Assembly (NCBI GenBank): GCA_009779195.1
Contig: WRET01000032.1
Location: 1-37,748 of the forward strand
From: Micrococcales bacterium
GTDB taxonomy: Bacteria > Actinomycetota > Actinomycetes > Actinomycetales > Cellulomonadaceae
Length of the DNA stretch: 37,748 nt
Direction of reading: 5' to 3'
Numbering within the stretch: position 1 is the first letter of the stretch; each line of letters opens with the position of its first letter. Shown one piece after another: positions 1 to 7,553 of the stretch. Both the position numbers and the translations under genes were made by a program. The notes beneath the pieces were generated by a model. It saw only the letters and a program-made list of their open reading frames with translations, was not told where the DNA came from and made no database searches.

Positions 1-1951
1 ATACCGACTCGGACGTGCTGGCCGAAGCACTCGTAGAACTCGACTCCGACTCACTAGTCGAGGCCGATTCGCTTGTCGACTCACTCGCCGACTCCGACGC
101 ACTAGCAGACGTCGACTCAGAAGCGCTGGTGGACTCCGACGAACTGGTGGAGACCGACTCACTCGCCGACTCCGACGCACTCGCCGAGACCGACCCAGAC
201 ACGCTGGTCGAGGTCGACTCAGACCCACTGGCAGAGGCCGATTCGCTTGTCGACTCACTCGCCGACTCCGACGCACTGGTCGATGCGCTGGTCGACTCGG
301 ACTGGGACGCACTCGTAGATGCCGACTCGGAAGTGCTGGCCGAAGCAGACTCCGAAGCACTGGTGGAAGCGGACTCGCTGGCGCTTGTTGACGCACTCGT
401 AGATGCCGACTCACTCGCAGACTCCGACCCACTTGTGGACGTCGACTCGGAGGCGCTGGTGGACGCGGACTCAGAGGTGCTGGCCGAGGCAGACTCCGAC
501 GAACTGGTGGACATGGACTCGGAAGCGCTGGCCGAGGCGGATTCCGACGAACTGGCTGAGACTGAGCCAGAGACGCTGGTCGAGGTGGACTCGGACCCAC
601 TGGCGGAGACGGACTCGCTGGCACTCGTTGAGGCGCTAGTCGACTCCGACTGGGATGCGCTCGTCGAGGCCGACTCCGACGCACTGGTAGACCCAGAGGC
701 ACTGGTCGACGTGGACTCAGAGGCACTGTCCGAGGCGGACTCTGAAGCACTTGCTGACGCCGACTCACTCGTCGACTCCGACGCCGACTCACTCGTCGAC
801 TCCGACGCACTGGTGGACGTCGACTCGCTGGTCGAGGCGGACTCGCTGGCACTCGTCGACGCACTCGCCGACTGCGATGCCGAACTTGAGCCGCTGTCGG
901 AGCCAGCGCTGGACTCTGACGCCGATGCGCTCTGGCTGATCGACGTGCTTGTGCTCGTCGACAGGCTGTCGCTGGTTGAAGCACTTTGGCTAGCGGACGC
1001 ACTCTGGCTGGTTGACGCACTCTGGCTAGCAGACGCGCTCTGACTGGTCGAAGCACTCTGGCTGGTCGACGCACTCTGGCTGGTTGACGTGCTTTGGCTT
1101 GTGGATGTGCTCTGGCTCGTCGAGACCGACTGGCTCTGGCTGTTGGATACGAACTGGCTGTTTCCCGGAGGAATATTTGTGGAGATGAAGATCATGTTCG
1201 GGGTCCCCATCGGGATTGAATATGATCCGTCTCCCCACACGGTGATAGAAAACTCAGTGTAGGTGGAACCGGTCTTCGCGTAGAAAGAAAGGACAGTGCC
1301 AGGAGCCACGTTGTGCGCAGTGACCACCCAGTTGCCCGACCCCCCTTGCGGGGTCACGGTAAAACCGGGTGCGCCGTAACCAGACAGGTCCGTCGCCGTG
1401 GGTGAGTTGGACGGGATCTGCTGCGTGTTGCTCGGACGGGACGAAGAAGACCCAACCTGCGACCCGACGACGCTTCCACCACCGTTGTTGGAGATCGCCG
1501 TGCTCACCGAGTTGGACTGGCTGATAAATTGGCTCTGGTTGATAGAGTCCGAGATTGATGCGCTGGTGGACTGGCTCAGGCTGAGTGACGTCGAGGCGGA
1601 CAGGCTCGCCGAGTCGCTCGGAGTCATAGAAGTAGAAGTTGCCGCAGTCCCTGCTGAAGAATCGCTCGTCGAAGCCAGCGCGTTGCTGGTCGAATCACTT
1701 GAGGATGTCGAGCCGCTGGTGCTGGCCGAGTCACTAGACGAAGTCGATCCGCTGGTGGTGGTCGAATCGCTCGATGATGTCGAGCCCGATGTCGACTCGG
1801 AAGCAGAATCGCTCGTCGACTGCGTGGCAGAGGCGCTGGTCGGTGCAGCGCTGGCGGGGGTGAGCACCGCGCTGCCGTCCGTGGCCAAAGTGTTCAGGTT
1901 AGCTGCGGTGACGTCGTACGAGACGGGCGTGATGGGTGTGATGCCTGACAT
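1..1951 (-). CDS. Serine-rich repeat protein, N-terminal 650 residues (C-terminus beyond window edge)
   Basis: The minus frame is open from an ATG at 1951 to the left edge. A GAAAGGAA ribosome site precedes the ATG, and an in-frame TGA two codons upstream fixes the start. The N-terminus ([20 protein letters not shown]) is short and polar with no hydrophobic core, so no Sec signal peptide is visible. Residues about 40-180 are Ser/Thr-rich; residues about 184-264 form a non-repetitive, beta-looking segment ([12 protein letters not shown]..., [14 protein letters not shown]); from about 265 onward the chain is nearly pure SxS repeats (STSQSAST, then [11 protein letters not shown]). This resembles Ser-rich adhesins of Gram-positives, but the usual long KxYKxGKxW-type signal, accessory Sec genes and glycosyltransferases are not seen here. 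Surface adhesin or structural filament is an inference. The long plus-strand frames in this stretch are mirror images of the repeat. Confidence 0.85.
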   Translation of the reverse strand, partial: MSGITPITPVSYDVTAANLNTLATDGSAVLTPASAAPTSASATQSTSDSASESTSGSTSSSDSTTTSGSTSSSDSASTSGSTSSSDSTSNALASTSDSSAGTAATSTSMTPSDSASLSASTSLSLSQSTSASISDSINQSQFISQSNSVSTAISNNGGGSVVGSQVGSSSSRPSNTQQIPSNSPTATDLSGYGAPGFTVTPQGGSGNWVVTAHNVAPGTVLSFYAKTGSTYTEFSITVWGDGSYSIPMGTPNMIFISTNIPPGNSQFVSNSQSQSVSTSQSTSTSQSTSTSQSASTSQSASTSQSASASQSASTSQSASASQSASTSDSLSTSTSTSISQSASASESSAGSDSGSSSASQSASASTSASESASTSESTSTSASESTSESASESTSESASASASESASDSASESTSTSASGSTSASESASTSASQSESTSASTSASESVSASGSESTSTSVSGSVSASSSESASASASESMSTSSSESASASTSESASTSASESTSTSGSESASESASTSASTSASESASTSASESASASTSESASTSASQSESTSASTSASESASESTSESASASGSESTSTSVSGSVSASASESASESVSTSSSESTSASESTSASASESASESTSESASTSESESSSTSASASTSESV

Positions 1952-2109
1952 GGTTCACATTCCTTTCTCGCCGCGCGCCGTGGTAGACCGCATCGGAGAA
2001 ACCACCGTCGACCTCCAGCCGCTCGAGCCTGACCTACAACGCTGGCCCCGGACCGCCAGGACCGCTCCGGAAGCGCAATCGAGTCTGCGGCGGAAAACGG
2101 ACGGTGCCG

Positions 2110-2541
2110 TCAGCCTGGTAGAGGCTGTCCCAGCCTTCGCACCATGCGCCAGTGGTTCGTGTCGTCCATCCGCGTGAACTCGATCCGGTCGAGCAGCGCC
2201 TCGGCGATAGGAAGCCCGCGGCCTCCTTCGGCGTCCTCGCCGGGCATACCTTTTCCCCGTTGGGGCGTGAACATCTGACCAGTGTCATCAAGCTCGGCCT
2301 CGATCTCGTCCTCGCGCACACGGATGGTGAACCTCCAGCGGACCTCGCCCTCCGGCCGCCCGTATTCGACGACGTTGTTGGCGATCTCGATGATTGCCGT
2401 CTCGAAAAGCATGACGTCCATCGAGTCAAGATCGGGGTGCTCGTCGGCGGCTTGCGCAAGAAGGGTGTGGACAGCGTCGAGCTGGTCGGGCACAGCAAAG
2501 CCCTCCAGCACGTACTCGCTACACGTCCCGTCACCAGTCAT
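2110..2541 (-). CDS. RsbW/SpoIIAB-like anti-sigma serine kinase (HATPase_c_2)
   Basis: 143 residues, the usual size for this family. The GHKL ATP-binding fold is visible: N-box ETAIIEIANNVVEYG at residues 47-61 (E52, N55), G1 box DDTG at 85-88 and G2 box GGRGLPI at 106-112. Proteins of this family bind and inhibit a sigma factor or another partner, and phosphorylate a STAS antagonist on serine. The start codon lies inside the 3' end of the STAS gene (11-bp overlap), which indicates translational coupling of kinase and antagonist. Together with the upstream PP2C phosphatase this forms a partner-switching module. No sigma factor gene is adjacent, so its target cannot be named. Confidence 0.88.
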   Translation of the reverse strand: MTGDGTCSEYVLEGFAVPDQLDAVHTLLAQAADEHPDLDSMDVMLFETAIIEIANNVVEYGRPEGEVRWRFTIRVREDEIEAELDDTGQMFTPQRGKGMPGEDAEGGRGLPIAEALLDRIEFTRMDDTNHWRMVRRLGQPLPG

Positions 2542-2863
2542 GACACGCCTCTTCGATCGTTGCGTAGGGGGTGAGGATCCGGTCGAGGTTCGTCAGCTTG
2601 AGCACCGCCTGCACCTGGCTGCCCGAGGCGGCGATCCGCAGGTCCCCGTCGTGCTGGCGCGCTGACTTGAGCCCGCCGATGAGCACACCGAGCCCTGAGG
2701 AGTCAATGAAGTCGACTGCGTGCAGGTCTACGACGAGACGGACCTTTCCCGCGGCGACGAGGTCGTCGACCCGCGCTTTGAACGGTGGCGCCGCGACCAG
2801 GTTGAATTTTCCTTCTGGCGTGAGCACGACATACGCGCTCTGGTCCACTTCCTCGAAACTCAT
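2531..2863 (-). CDS. STAS-domain anti-sigma factor antagonist (SpoIIAA/RsbV-like)
   Basis: 110 residues comprising a single STAS domain. The signature DFIDSSGLGVLIGG (51-64) contains the serine (S55 by alignment with SpoIIAA S58) that the kinase phosphorylates in this family. When unphosphorylated, such proteins bind the RsbW-type kinase and release its partner. The gene overlaps the kinase gene downstream by 11 bp and follows the phosphatase gene by 26 bp, so all are probably one transcript. The function is clear at family level; the pathway output is not known from this window. Confidence 0.9.
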   Translation of the reverse strand: MSFEEVDQSAYVVLTPEGKFNLVAAPPFKARVDDLVAAGKVRLVVDLHAVDFIDSSGLGVLIGGLKSARQHDGDLRIAASGSQVQAVLKLTNLDRILTPYATIEEACHDW

Positions 2864-2889
2864 CAGCGGGTGCTCCTTGTCTTCGACAA

Positions 2890-4107
2890 TCAGGTCGTGG
2901 ATGCAGGTCCGGCGGACGTGACGTCACCATCAGCTCTGGGGATCCGGCGCACAGCGACGGCCGTGACGTCGTCGCTGGCTGCGTGGAAGACAGCGAAGTC
3001 GACGATGAGGTCGACGATCTGCCGACAGCTCAGAGCGGGGTCCAAGATGGCGGGCATCTTCGCCTCGACCTCGTCGAACGAGTCGTCAAGAACGTCGAAC
3101 ACGCCGTCGGACACCACCACCAGCAGCTCGTCAGGCGCCAAGACGTCGCTGGCCTTTTCCCAGACGTCTTCGATAGGTGCCCCGAGCGGCACGTATTCTT
3201 GGTAGAGCCGCCGGTACCCGCGCTGCGAGGCGATGATTGCGAGCCCGTGACCTGCGTCGATGTACTCGAGCACTCCGGTGGTCGGGTCTAGCCGTGCGAC
3301 CCACAACGTCGAGAACCGGCTGTTGGCGTCGAGGTCGTGCTTGGTGGTCGTCGACGTCCGCGCGACGGAGTCACTCACGTCGGTGTAGCGGGAGTGGCCG
3401 CGCAGCACCGCTCGGACCTCCGAAGCGATGAGGGAGGCAGCGAGCCCCTTTCCCATGACGTCGCCGAGCACCACCACGAGCCGCTTGCCGGCATCGCCCG
3501 GTTCGGTGACGACGAACCAGTCGAAGTAGTCGCCACCAGCCTCACGGGCAGGCTGGACACGGCCGGCGATCTCGACACCGTCGATATCCGGCGCTGATGT
3601 CGGCAGCATCAGCTGCTGCACCTGCCCGGCGAGGTCCATCTCCTCTTGGACCGCGAGCTCACGTTCGAGCAGCGCCCCTAGGTCGGCAAGCATCTCACGC
3701 TGCTGACGACCCAGCGTGCGCGGCACGAGATCGAGAATGCACAGCGCGCCGACGTTCTTGCCGCTCTGCCCATGGACCGGGAACCCCGCATAGAACCGGA
3801 CCCTCGGCGGGCCAGCCACCGCTGGGATATTCGAGAACCGTTCGTCTTCGCGAAGGTCGTGGACCTCGAGGATCTCGTCCTGCAGCACCGTCACACGGCA
3901 CACAGAGTCTTCGACCGGTATCTCCCCTTTCGGAAAGCCGACGGAGGCGACCGTGAACTGCGAGTCGTTCCCGATGAGGTTCAGCGCGGCGATCGGCGCT
4001 CCGAAGATCGCTTGCGCAAGCCGGACGATACGGTCGTAGCGTTCTGCTGGAATGTTGTGGGCAAGGGCCTCTGCCTCTTGGCGGGCCGGGCTCGGGGGCA
4101 TCTTCAT
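2890..4107 (-). CDS. GAF-domain PP2C-type (SpoIIE/RsbU) serine phosphatase
   Basis: 405 residues. An N-terminal GAF sensor domain (about 20-155; note YAGFPVHGQSGKNVGALCILD) is joined by a short helical linker with the LAGQVQQLMLP motif (159-169, typical of RsbU-type phosphatases) to a PPM_2/SpoIIE domain. Metal-binding motifs are intact: GGDYFDW 191-197, GDVMGKG 215-221, DAGHG 284-288, SDGV 333-336 and SDDVTAVAV 378-386. The enzyme should dephosphorylate the STAS protein encoded 26 bp downstream, in response to whatever the GAF domain senses. It has no membrane segments, so sensing is cytoplasmic. The gene starts 9 bp after the Roadblock gene ends, which suggests one operon. Confidence 0.9.
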   Translation of the reverse strand: MKMPPSPARQEAEALAHNIPAERYDRIVRLAQAIFGAPIAALNLIGNDSQFTVASVGFPKGEIPVEDSVCRVTVLQDEILEVHDLREDERFSNIPAVAGPPRVRFYAGFPVHGQSGKNVGALCILDLVPRTLGRQQREMLADLGALLERELAVQEEMDLAGQVQQLMLPTSAPDIDGVEIAGRVQPAREAGGDYFDWFVVTEPGDAGKRLVVVLGDVMGKGLAASLIASEVRAVLRGHSRYTDVSDSVARTSTTTKHDLDANSRFSTLWVARLDPTTGVLEYIDAGHGLAIIASQRGYRRLYQEYVPLGAPIEDVWEKASDVLAPDELLVVVSDGVFDVLDDSFDEVEAKMPAILDPALSCRQIVDLIVDFAVFHAASDDVTAVAVRRIPRADGDVTSAGPASTT

Positions 4108-4116
4108 GACCGCGCC

Positions 4117-4536
4117 TCAGTCTGCCGGGCCCAGGAGAATGGGCTCGATGTCCAGGACCGAGCGCCGCGTTGCCGCCCACCCCATCCCTAGCGACGTGTC
4201 GCGCCTGGTGATGAGCACGACGACGGCCTCCGGAATGTTGGGCAGCACCATCATGAAATGGATGGTGTGGCGCGTCGTCATCTGCATCTCCTCGACGAGA
4301 CGCTCGGTGGGCCGTCCACGGCTGTGGCAGATCAGGTCCTCGACATGACGCACCGTCGGCCCGCGGAACATCTGCACAGCAGCGGCAGCGACCGCTTCCA
4401 GATACTCCTGCGTGAAGTACTCCACGTGCTGAGCCACCCCCAGGAGGGCACCAGAGCGCATGTCGGCAACTGCGCACCCAATCGCACCGTCAACATCACG
4501 AACGACTGATTCCAGCACATCGTCTAGGCTGCTCAC
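4117..4536 (-). CDS. Roadblock/LC7-like domain protein, first gene of the partner-switching operon
   Basis: 139 residues from a GTG start (VSSLDDVLESVVRDVDG). An upstream in-frame GTG at 4545 has an AAGAG site about 9 nt ahead and is a real alternative. The order of an N-terminal helix, GAIGCAVADMRSGALLG, a central helix (EYLEAVAAAAVQMF) and a beta-rich C-terminal half (HTIHFMMVLPNIPEAVVVLIT) resembles bacterial Roadblock/LC7 proteins, which often partner small GTPases or signalling proteins. No MglA-like GTPase is nearby. Its position directly upstream of the phosphatase suggests an accessory or scaffold role in the same pathway. The domain assignment is by pattern only. Confidence 0.65.
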   Translation of the reverse strand: MSSLDDVLESVVRDVDGAIGCAVADMRSGALLGVAQHVEYFTQEYLEAVAAAAVQMFRGPTVRHVEDLICHSRGRPTERLVEEMQMTTRHTIHFMMVLPNIPEAVVVLITRRDTSLGMGWAATRRSVLDIEPILLGPAD

Positions 4537-4545
4537 GCGGCACAC

Positions 4546-4988
4546 CGTAGCGCACTCTTGCTGACCGTGCTGCCTGGCTTGACAGCGATCATCACATGTT
4601 TTAACACCCGTGGCAGCGGCCTCCGCCCGCGCAGAATCCCAGGTCGCCGGTGGTCCACGCAGATGGGTGCTCCCGCCCCCACACAGCCAGATAACTGCCT
4701 GACACACCTGGCCCCGAAGAAGAAATAGGCGGAAAAAGACGGATTCTCAGACACGTCGCATTCGACAGGTTCCGCCGCCCGTATGCCAAATGTGCACATC
4801 TTGGCCCCGGGCAACGTCGCGACCATCGGTGGCCTGCTGTCGTTTCCGAGCCCCAACCACCCCCTTCGGCGCGACATCACCCGACAACCGCCGGACGACA
4901 CCCGAATGGCCTATCGCCAGCCTCCAGGTACGACACTTCGAGGGCACGCACAGGCCACGGGGCAACATAGGTCATGTGATGCAGAGGA
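4546..4988. other. Intergenic region with no convincing gene
   Basis: About 440 bp between the start of the Roadblock gene and the 3' end of the MFS gene. Frames here show no codon bias or conserved motif. The stretch must hold the promoter of the partner-switching operon, but no clear housekeeping or SigB-type (GTTT...GGGTA) promoter could be identified. Confidence 0.5.
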
Positions 4989-6557
4989 CTACGACGTGTA
5001 GAGGTCTGACCGGCGCATCGCGAACCCTGCCACGGCGGACAAGCAGGTCAGCACACCCGCGATGATCATGGACGAGTGCAGGGCGTTCGTCGCCGCGGTC
5101 ACGGCCGCCGACATCACCGCTTCCTGGGTGGCAGGGTCCGTCCCGGCAGGCAGGGCCAGGGAGGACGGGTTCTCGGCGATAGCTGCGGCCACCTGGTCCG
5201 CCTGGCCGCCCAGCATCTCACCGGCCGGTCCAGCCGTGAGCTCACGGGTGAAGAACCTGACGAAGGCGGTGCCCAGGGCCGCGATCCCCACCGCCACACC
5301 GACCTGCTGGAAGGTCTCGCTGATCCCCGAGCCGGCCCCGGCCTTGCTGGGCGGGACGACGGCGATCGACAAGACAGCCCTGGGCGCGTTGAACAACCCC
5401 ATTCCCGCTCCGAGGAAGACCATGGCAGGAAGCAGACGGGTCCACGTCTGGGCCGTCGACCCAGACAGGAGCGTCAGGAACAGCCCGGTGGAGACGAAGG
5501 TCTGGGACAGCCCCATCAGCAGCCGGGGCGGGAGCCTGTCGGACACCAGACCGGCGAGCGCGGCGCACACGAACAAGGTGCCCGTCATCGGCAGGAACCT
5601 GACACCGGTCTCGAAGGCCGACAGCTGCCAGGTGTTCTGCACGTAGGTGATGAGCAGGAACAGCGACGCCATGACCGACGCCCCTCCCACGAACGTCACG
5701 ACGGAGAACAGCGACGCGGTCCGGTTGGAGAAGTACGCCAGGTCGATCATCGCCAGCGGTCCCTTGCGCCGCTCGACCCGCACGAAGGCGACCAGGGTCG
5801 CGATACCGACGAACGCCGCTGCCAGCACCTGCGGGTCGGTCCAGCCCAGCTCTTGGACACGAAGGACTGCCCACACCAGTGCGGTGATCCCTGCGGTGAA
5901 CAGCACGAGCCCCAAGACGTCCAGCCGCGGGGCGGTGTCAGGGTGCGGCGGCGCGACCGGGGTCTTGGCCAGCGTGATGACCAGCGCCCCCAACGACAAG
6001 GGGATGTTGACCAGGAAGATCCAGCTCCACGAGGCCGCGTCGGTCAGGCTCCCCCCGATCAACGGCCCGAAGGCGATGGCCATGCCGGACACGCCTCCGA
6101 ACACACCGAAGGCCATGCCTTTGCCACGCCCCGGGTAGGCGTCGCCGAGCAGCGCGGGGCCGATGGCGAACAGCACCGCGGCAGCGAGCCCCTGGAAGGC
6201 CCTGGCAGCGATCAGCACGGCGGCCGACGGGGCCAGGCCGCAGGCCAGCGACGCGAGCGTGAAGAGCACCAGGCCGACGGCGAAGACCCGGCGCTTCCCG
6301 AAACGGTCAGCGATCGAACCGGACGCCAAGACCAGGGCAGCCAGCCCCAGAGCGTAGGCGTCCAAGGTCCACTGCATGGACGAGAACGAGGCCCCCAGCG
6401 CACGCTGGATGTCGGGTATGGCCACGTTCACGACCGTCAGGTCGAGCATCAGCAAGAAGGTCGACACCGAGACCGCCGTGAGCGTCCACGCCGCCCCAGG
6501 CAGCGGTGCCGAAGACTTGTCTTCGACCGCCTGGATCGTTCCTGTCGCACTCGTCAT
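4989..6557 (-). CDS. DHA2-family (EmrB/QacA-type) MFS drug exporter
   Basis: 522 residues with about 14 hydrophobic segments, the DHA2 size and topology. Diagnostic motifs: LDLTVVNVAIPDI (38-50), motif A GSIADRFGKRR (80-90), and the motif C region FGPLIGG with WSWIFLVNIPL (163-187). Members are proton-coupled antiporters exporting drugs or other small hydrophobic molecules across the cytoplasmic membrane; the substrate here cannot be inferred. It lies 270 bp downstream of a co-oriented MarR gene, and a promoter overlapped by a palindrome occupies that gap, which is the classical exporter/repressor arrangement. A GAAGGAGATG site just before the ATG supports the start. Confidence 0.9.
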   Translation of the reverse strand: MTSATGTIQAVEDKSSAPLPGAAWTLTAVSVSTFLLMLDLTVVNVAIPDIQRALGASFSSMQWTLDAYALGLAALVLASGSIADRFGKRRVFAVGLVLFTLASLACGLAPSAAVLIAARAFQGLAAAVLFAIGPALLGDAYPGRGKGMAFGVFGGVSGMAIAFGPLIGGSLTDAASWSWIFLVNIPLSLGALVITLAKTPVAPPHPDTAPRLDVLGLVLFTAGITALVWAVLRVQELGWTDPQVLAAAFVGIATLVAFVRVERRKGPLAMIDLAYFSNRTASLFSVVTFVGGASVMASLFLLITYVQNTWQLSAFETGVRFLPMTGTLFVCAALAGLVSDRLPPRLLMGLSQTFVSTGLFLTLLSGSTAQTWTRLLPAMVFLGAGMGLFNAPRAVLSIAVVPPSKAGAGSGISETFQQVGVAVGIAALGTAFVRFFTRELTAGPAGEMLGGQADQVAAAIAENPSSLALPAGTDPATQEAVMSAAVTAATNALHSSMIIAGVLTCLSAVAGFAMRRSDLYTS

Positions 6558-6636
6558 GGATCATCTCCTTCTCGCGCCGGGGCACGTCGCAGTCGGACCG
6601 CGACGGCTTCCTTGGGCTGCGGACCGTCGAACCAGA

Positions 6637-6671
6637 CGACACTATATACAGTCGATGATCGAGCTACTCAA
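6637..6671 (-). promoter_or_regulatory. Promoter of the MFS gene overlapped by a palindrome (candidate MarR operator)
   Basis: Read on the minus strand, TTGAGT (6671-6666), a 17-bp spacer and TATATA (6648-6643) form a good housekeeping promoter about 85 bp before the exporter start. The -10 is centred in an 18-bp imperfect palindrome at 6637-6654 of the form CGAC-nn-TATATA-nn-GTCG (14 of 18 positions symmetrical), a typical MarR-dimer site size. The functional assignment is inference. Confidence 0.55.
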
Positions 6672-6827
6672 CTATCGAGACAACCAACGTTGGCTGGGGC
6701 TGCTGCCGTGGGCACAGGACGTGCTGGTGCAGCAGGTCAGACACGAGATCGCATCCCCATCACACACCAGCCTGGAGGCGTGTCGCCGTCGTCAGGCCTG
6801 CGGGAGAGCCAGGTAGACGAGGCCTGG

Positions 6828-7319
6828 TTATCGACTTCTCGGTTGGTCGTGGGAGTCGTCGTCACATGGGGGCGCTTCAGACGACGGCGTAGCCGCCAGC
6901 ACACGCAGGGCAGCACCGAGGCTCGCTCGCTCCGAGGGTCTCAGGGGGGCGAAGAACTCCTCTTCGACCTGCCTCATCCCGTCCAGCTGACGCGAGTACT
7001 CGGCCTGCCCCGAAGCCGTGATCGTCAGGACGTAGCGACGCCGGTCTTTGGTGCTGCGGGACCGCGCGACGTGACCGCGTGCCTCCATATCGTCGACCAC
7101 GGCGACCATCATCGTCGGGTCGACCCCTAGGTGTGACGACAGCTCCTGCTGAGACATCCCCGGCTGCTTGGCCACCGCGGTGAGCGCGTAGAAGTAGCGC
7201 AGGGTCATCCCCTCGGCCTCGAGGTGACGCCGGACCTTGTGCATCAGGTGCTTGTTGGCCATCTGCAACCAGAAGCCGGTCAGCTCCACCAGTCCGGGAG
7301 GTTCCGCCATCTGCTCCAC
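6828..7319 (-). CDS. MarR-family transcriptional regulator
   Basis: 163 residues from a GTG start (VEQMAEPPG) preceded by AAGGGA at 6-nt spacing; the ATG three codons later is the alternative. The winged helix-turn-helix is clear: MSQQELSSHLGVDPTMMVAVVDDMEARGHV (recognition region) and the wing RSRSTKDRRRYVLTITASG. MarR proteins are dimeric repressors released by phenolic or drug-like ligands. The gene lies directly upstream of the MFS exporter in the same orientation, so it most likely controls that exporter and possibly itself. The C-terminal tail is rich in acidic residues and prolines and does not look like a further domain. Confidence 0.88.
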   Translation of the reverse strand: MEQMAEPPGLVELTGFWLQMANKHLMHKVRRHLEAEGMTLRYFYALTAVAKQPGMSQQELSSHLGVDPTMMVAVVDDMEARGHVARSRSTKDRRRYVLTITASGQAEYSRQLDGMRQVEEEFFAPLRPSERASLGAALRVLAATPSSEAPPCDDDSHDQPRSR

Positions 7320-7515
7320 CGCAGGTCCCTTGTTCTCAGTGCGCAACAACCGCCATTCATCATACGCCCGAGCCTCAGACCGCGACGAGAGCCAGAGCGT
7401 CGCGGCCTGAGCGTTGGTCTGTCGACAAGGGCGATGTGCAGGGCCGGCGGGGTTCGCGGGCCGGACGTGCATGCGACGACGGTCGTCTCCAGGGTGCCGG
7501 TGATGGCCCCGTCGT

Positions 7516-7540
7516 GAGCCGACACTTTGCGTCTCGGCTC
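7516..7540 (-). terminator. Hairpin downstream of dnaE2
   Basis: A 10-bp stem with one mismatch (GAGCCGAgAC / GTgTCGGCTC on the minus strand) closes a GCAAA loop 14 bp after the dnaE2 stop. There is no U-tract, which is common for actinobacterial terminators. Confidence 0.5.
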
Positions 7541-7553
7541 CGCAGGTGCTTGG

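Noticed and set aside
15..1043. Long plus-strand frame rich in Leu-Val-Asp-Ser-Asp repeats
   Set aside because: It is the mirror of the serine-rich repeat on the minus strand; no ribosome site, and the minus frame continues open through 1951 with a good start.
1952..2109. Terminator or small RNA between the RsbW-like gene and the Ser-rich gene
   Set aside because: No convincing hairpin or promoter was seen in the 158-bp gap.
5076..7130. 684-codon plus-strand frame across the MFS and MarR genes
   Set aside because: Low-complexity Arg/Gly/Gln composition typical of antisense frames in high-GC DNA; the minus-strand genes have clear homology.
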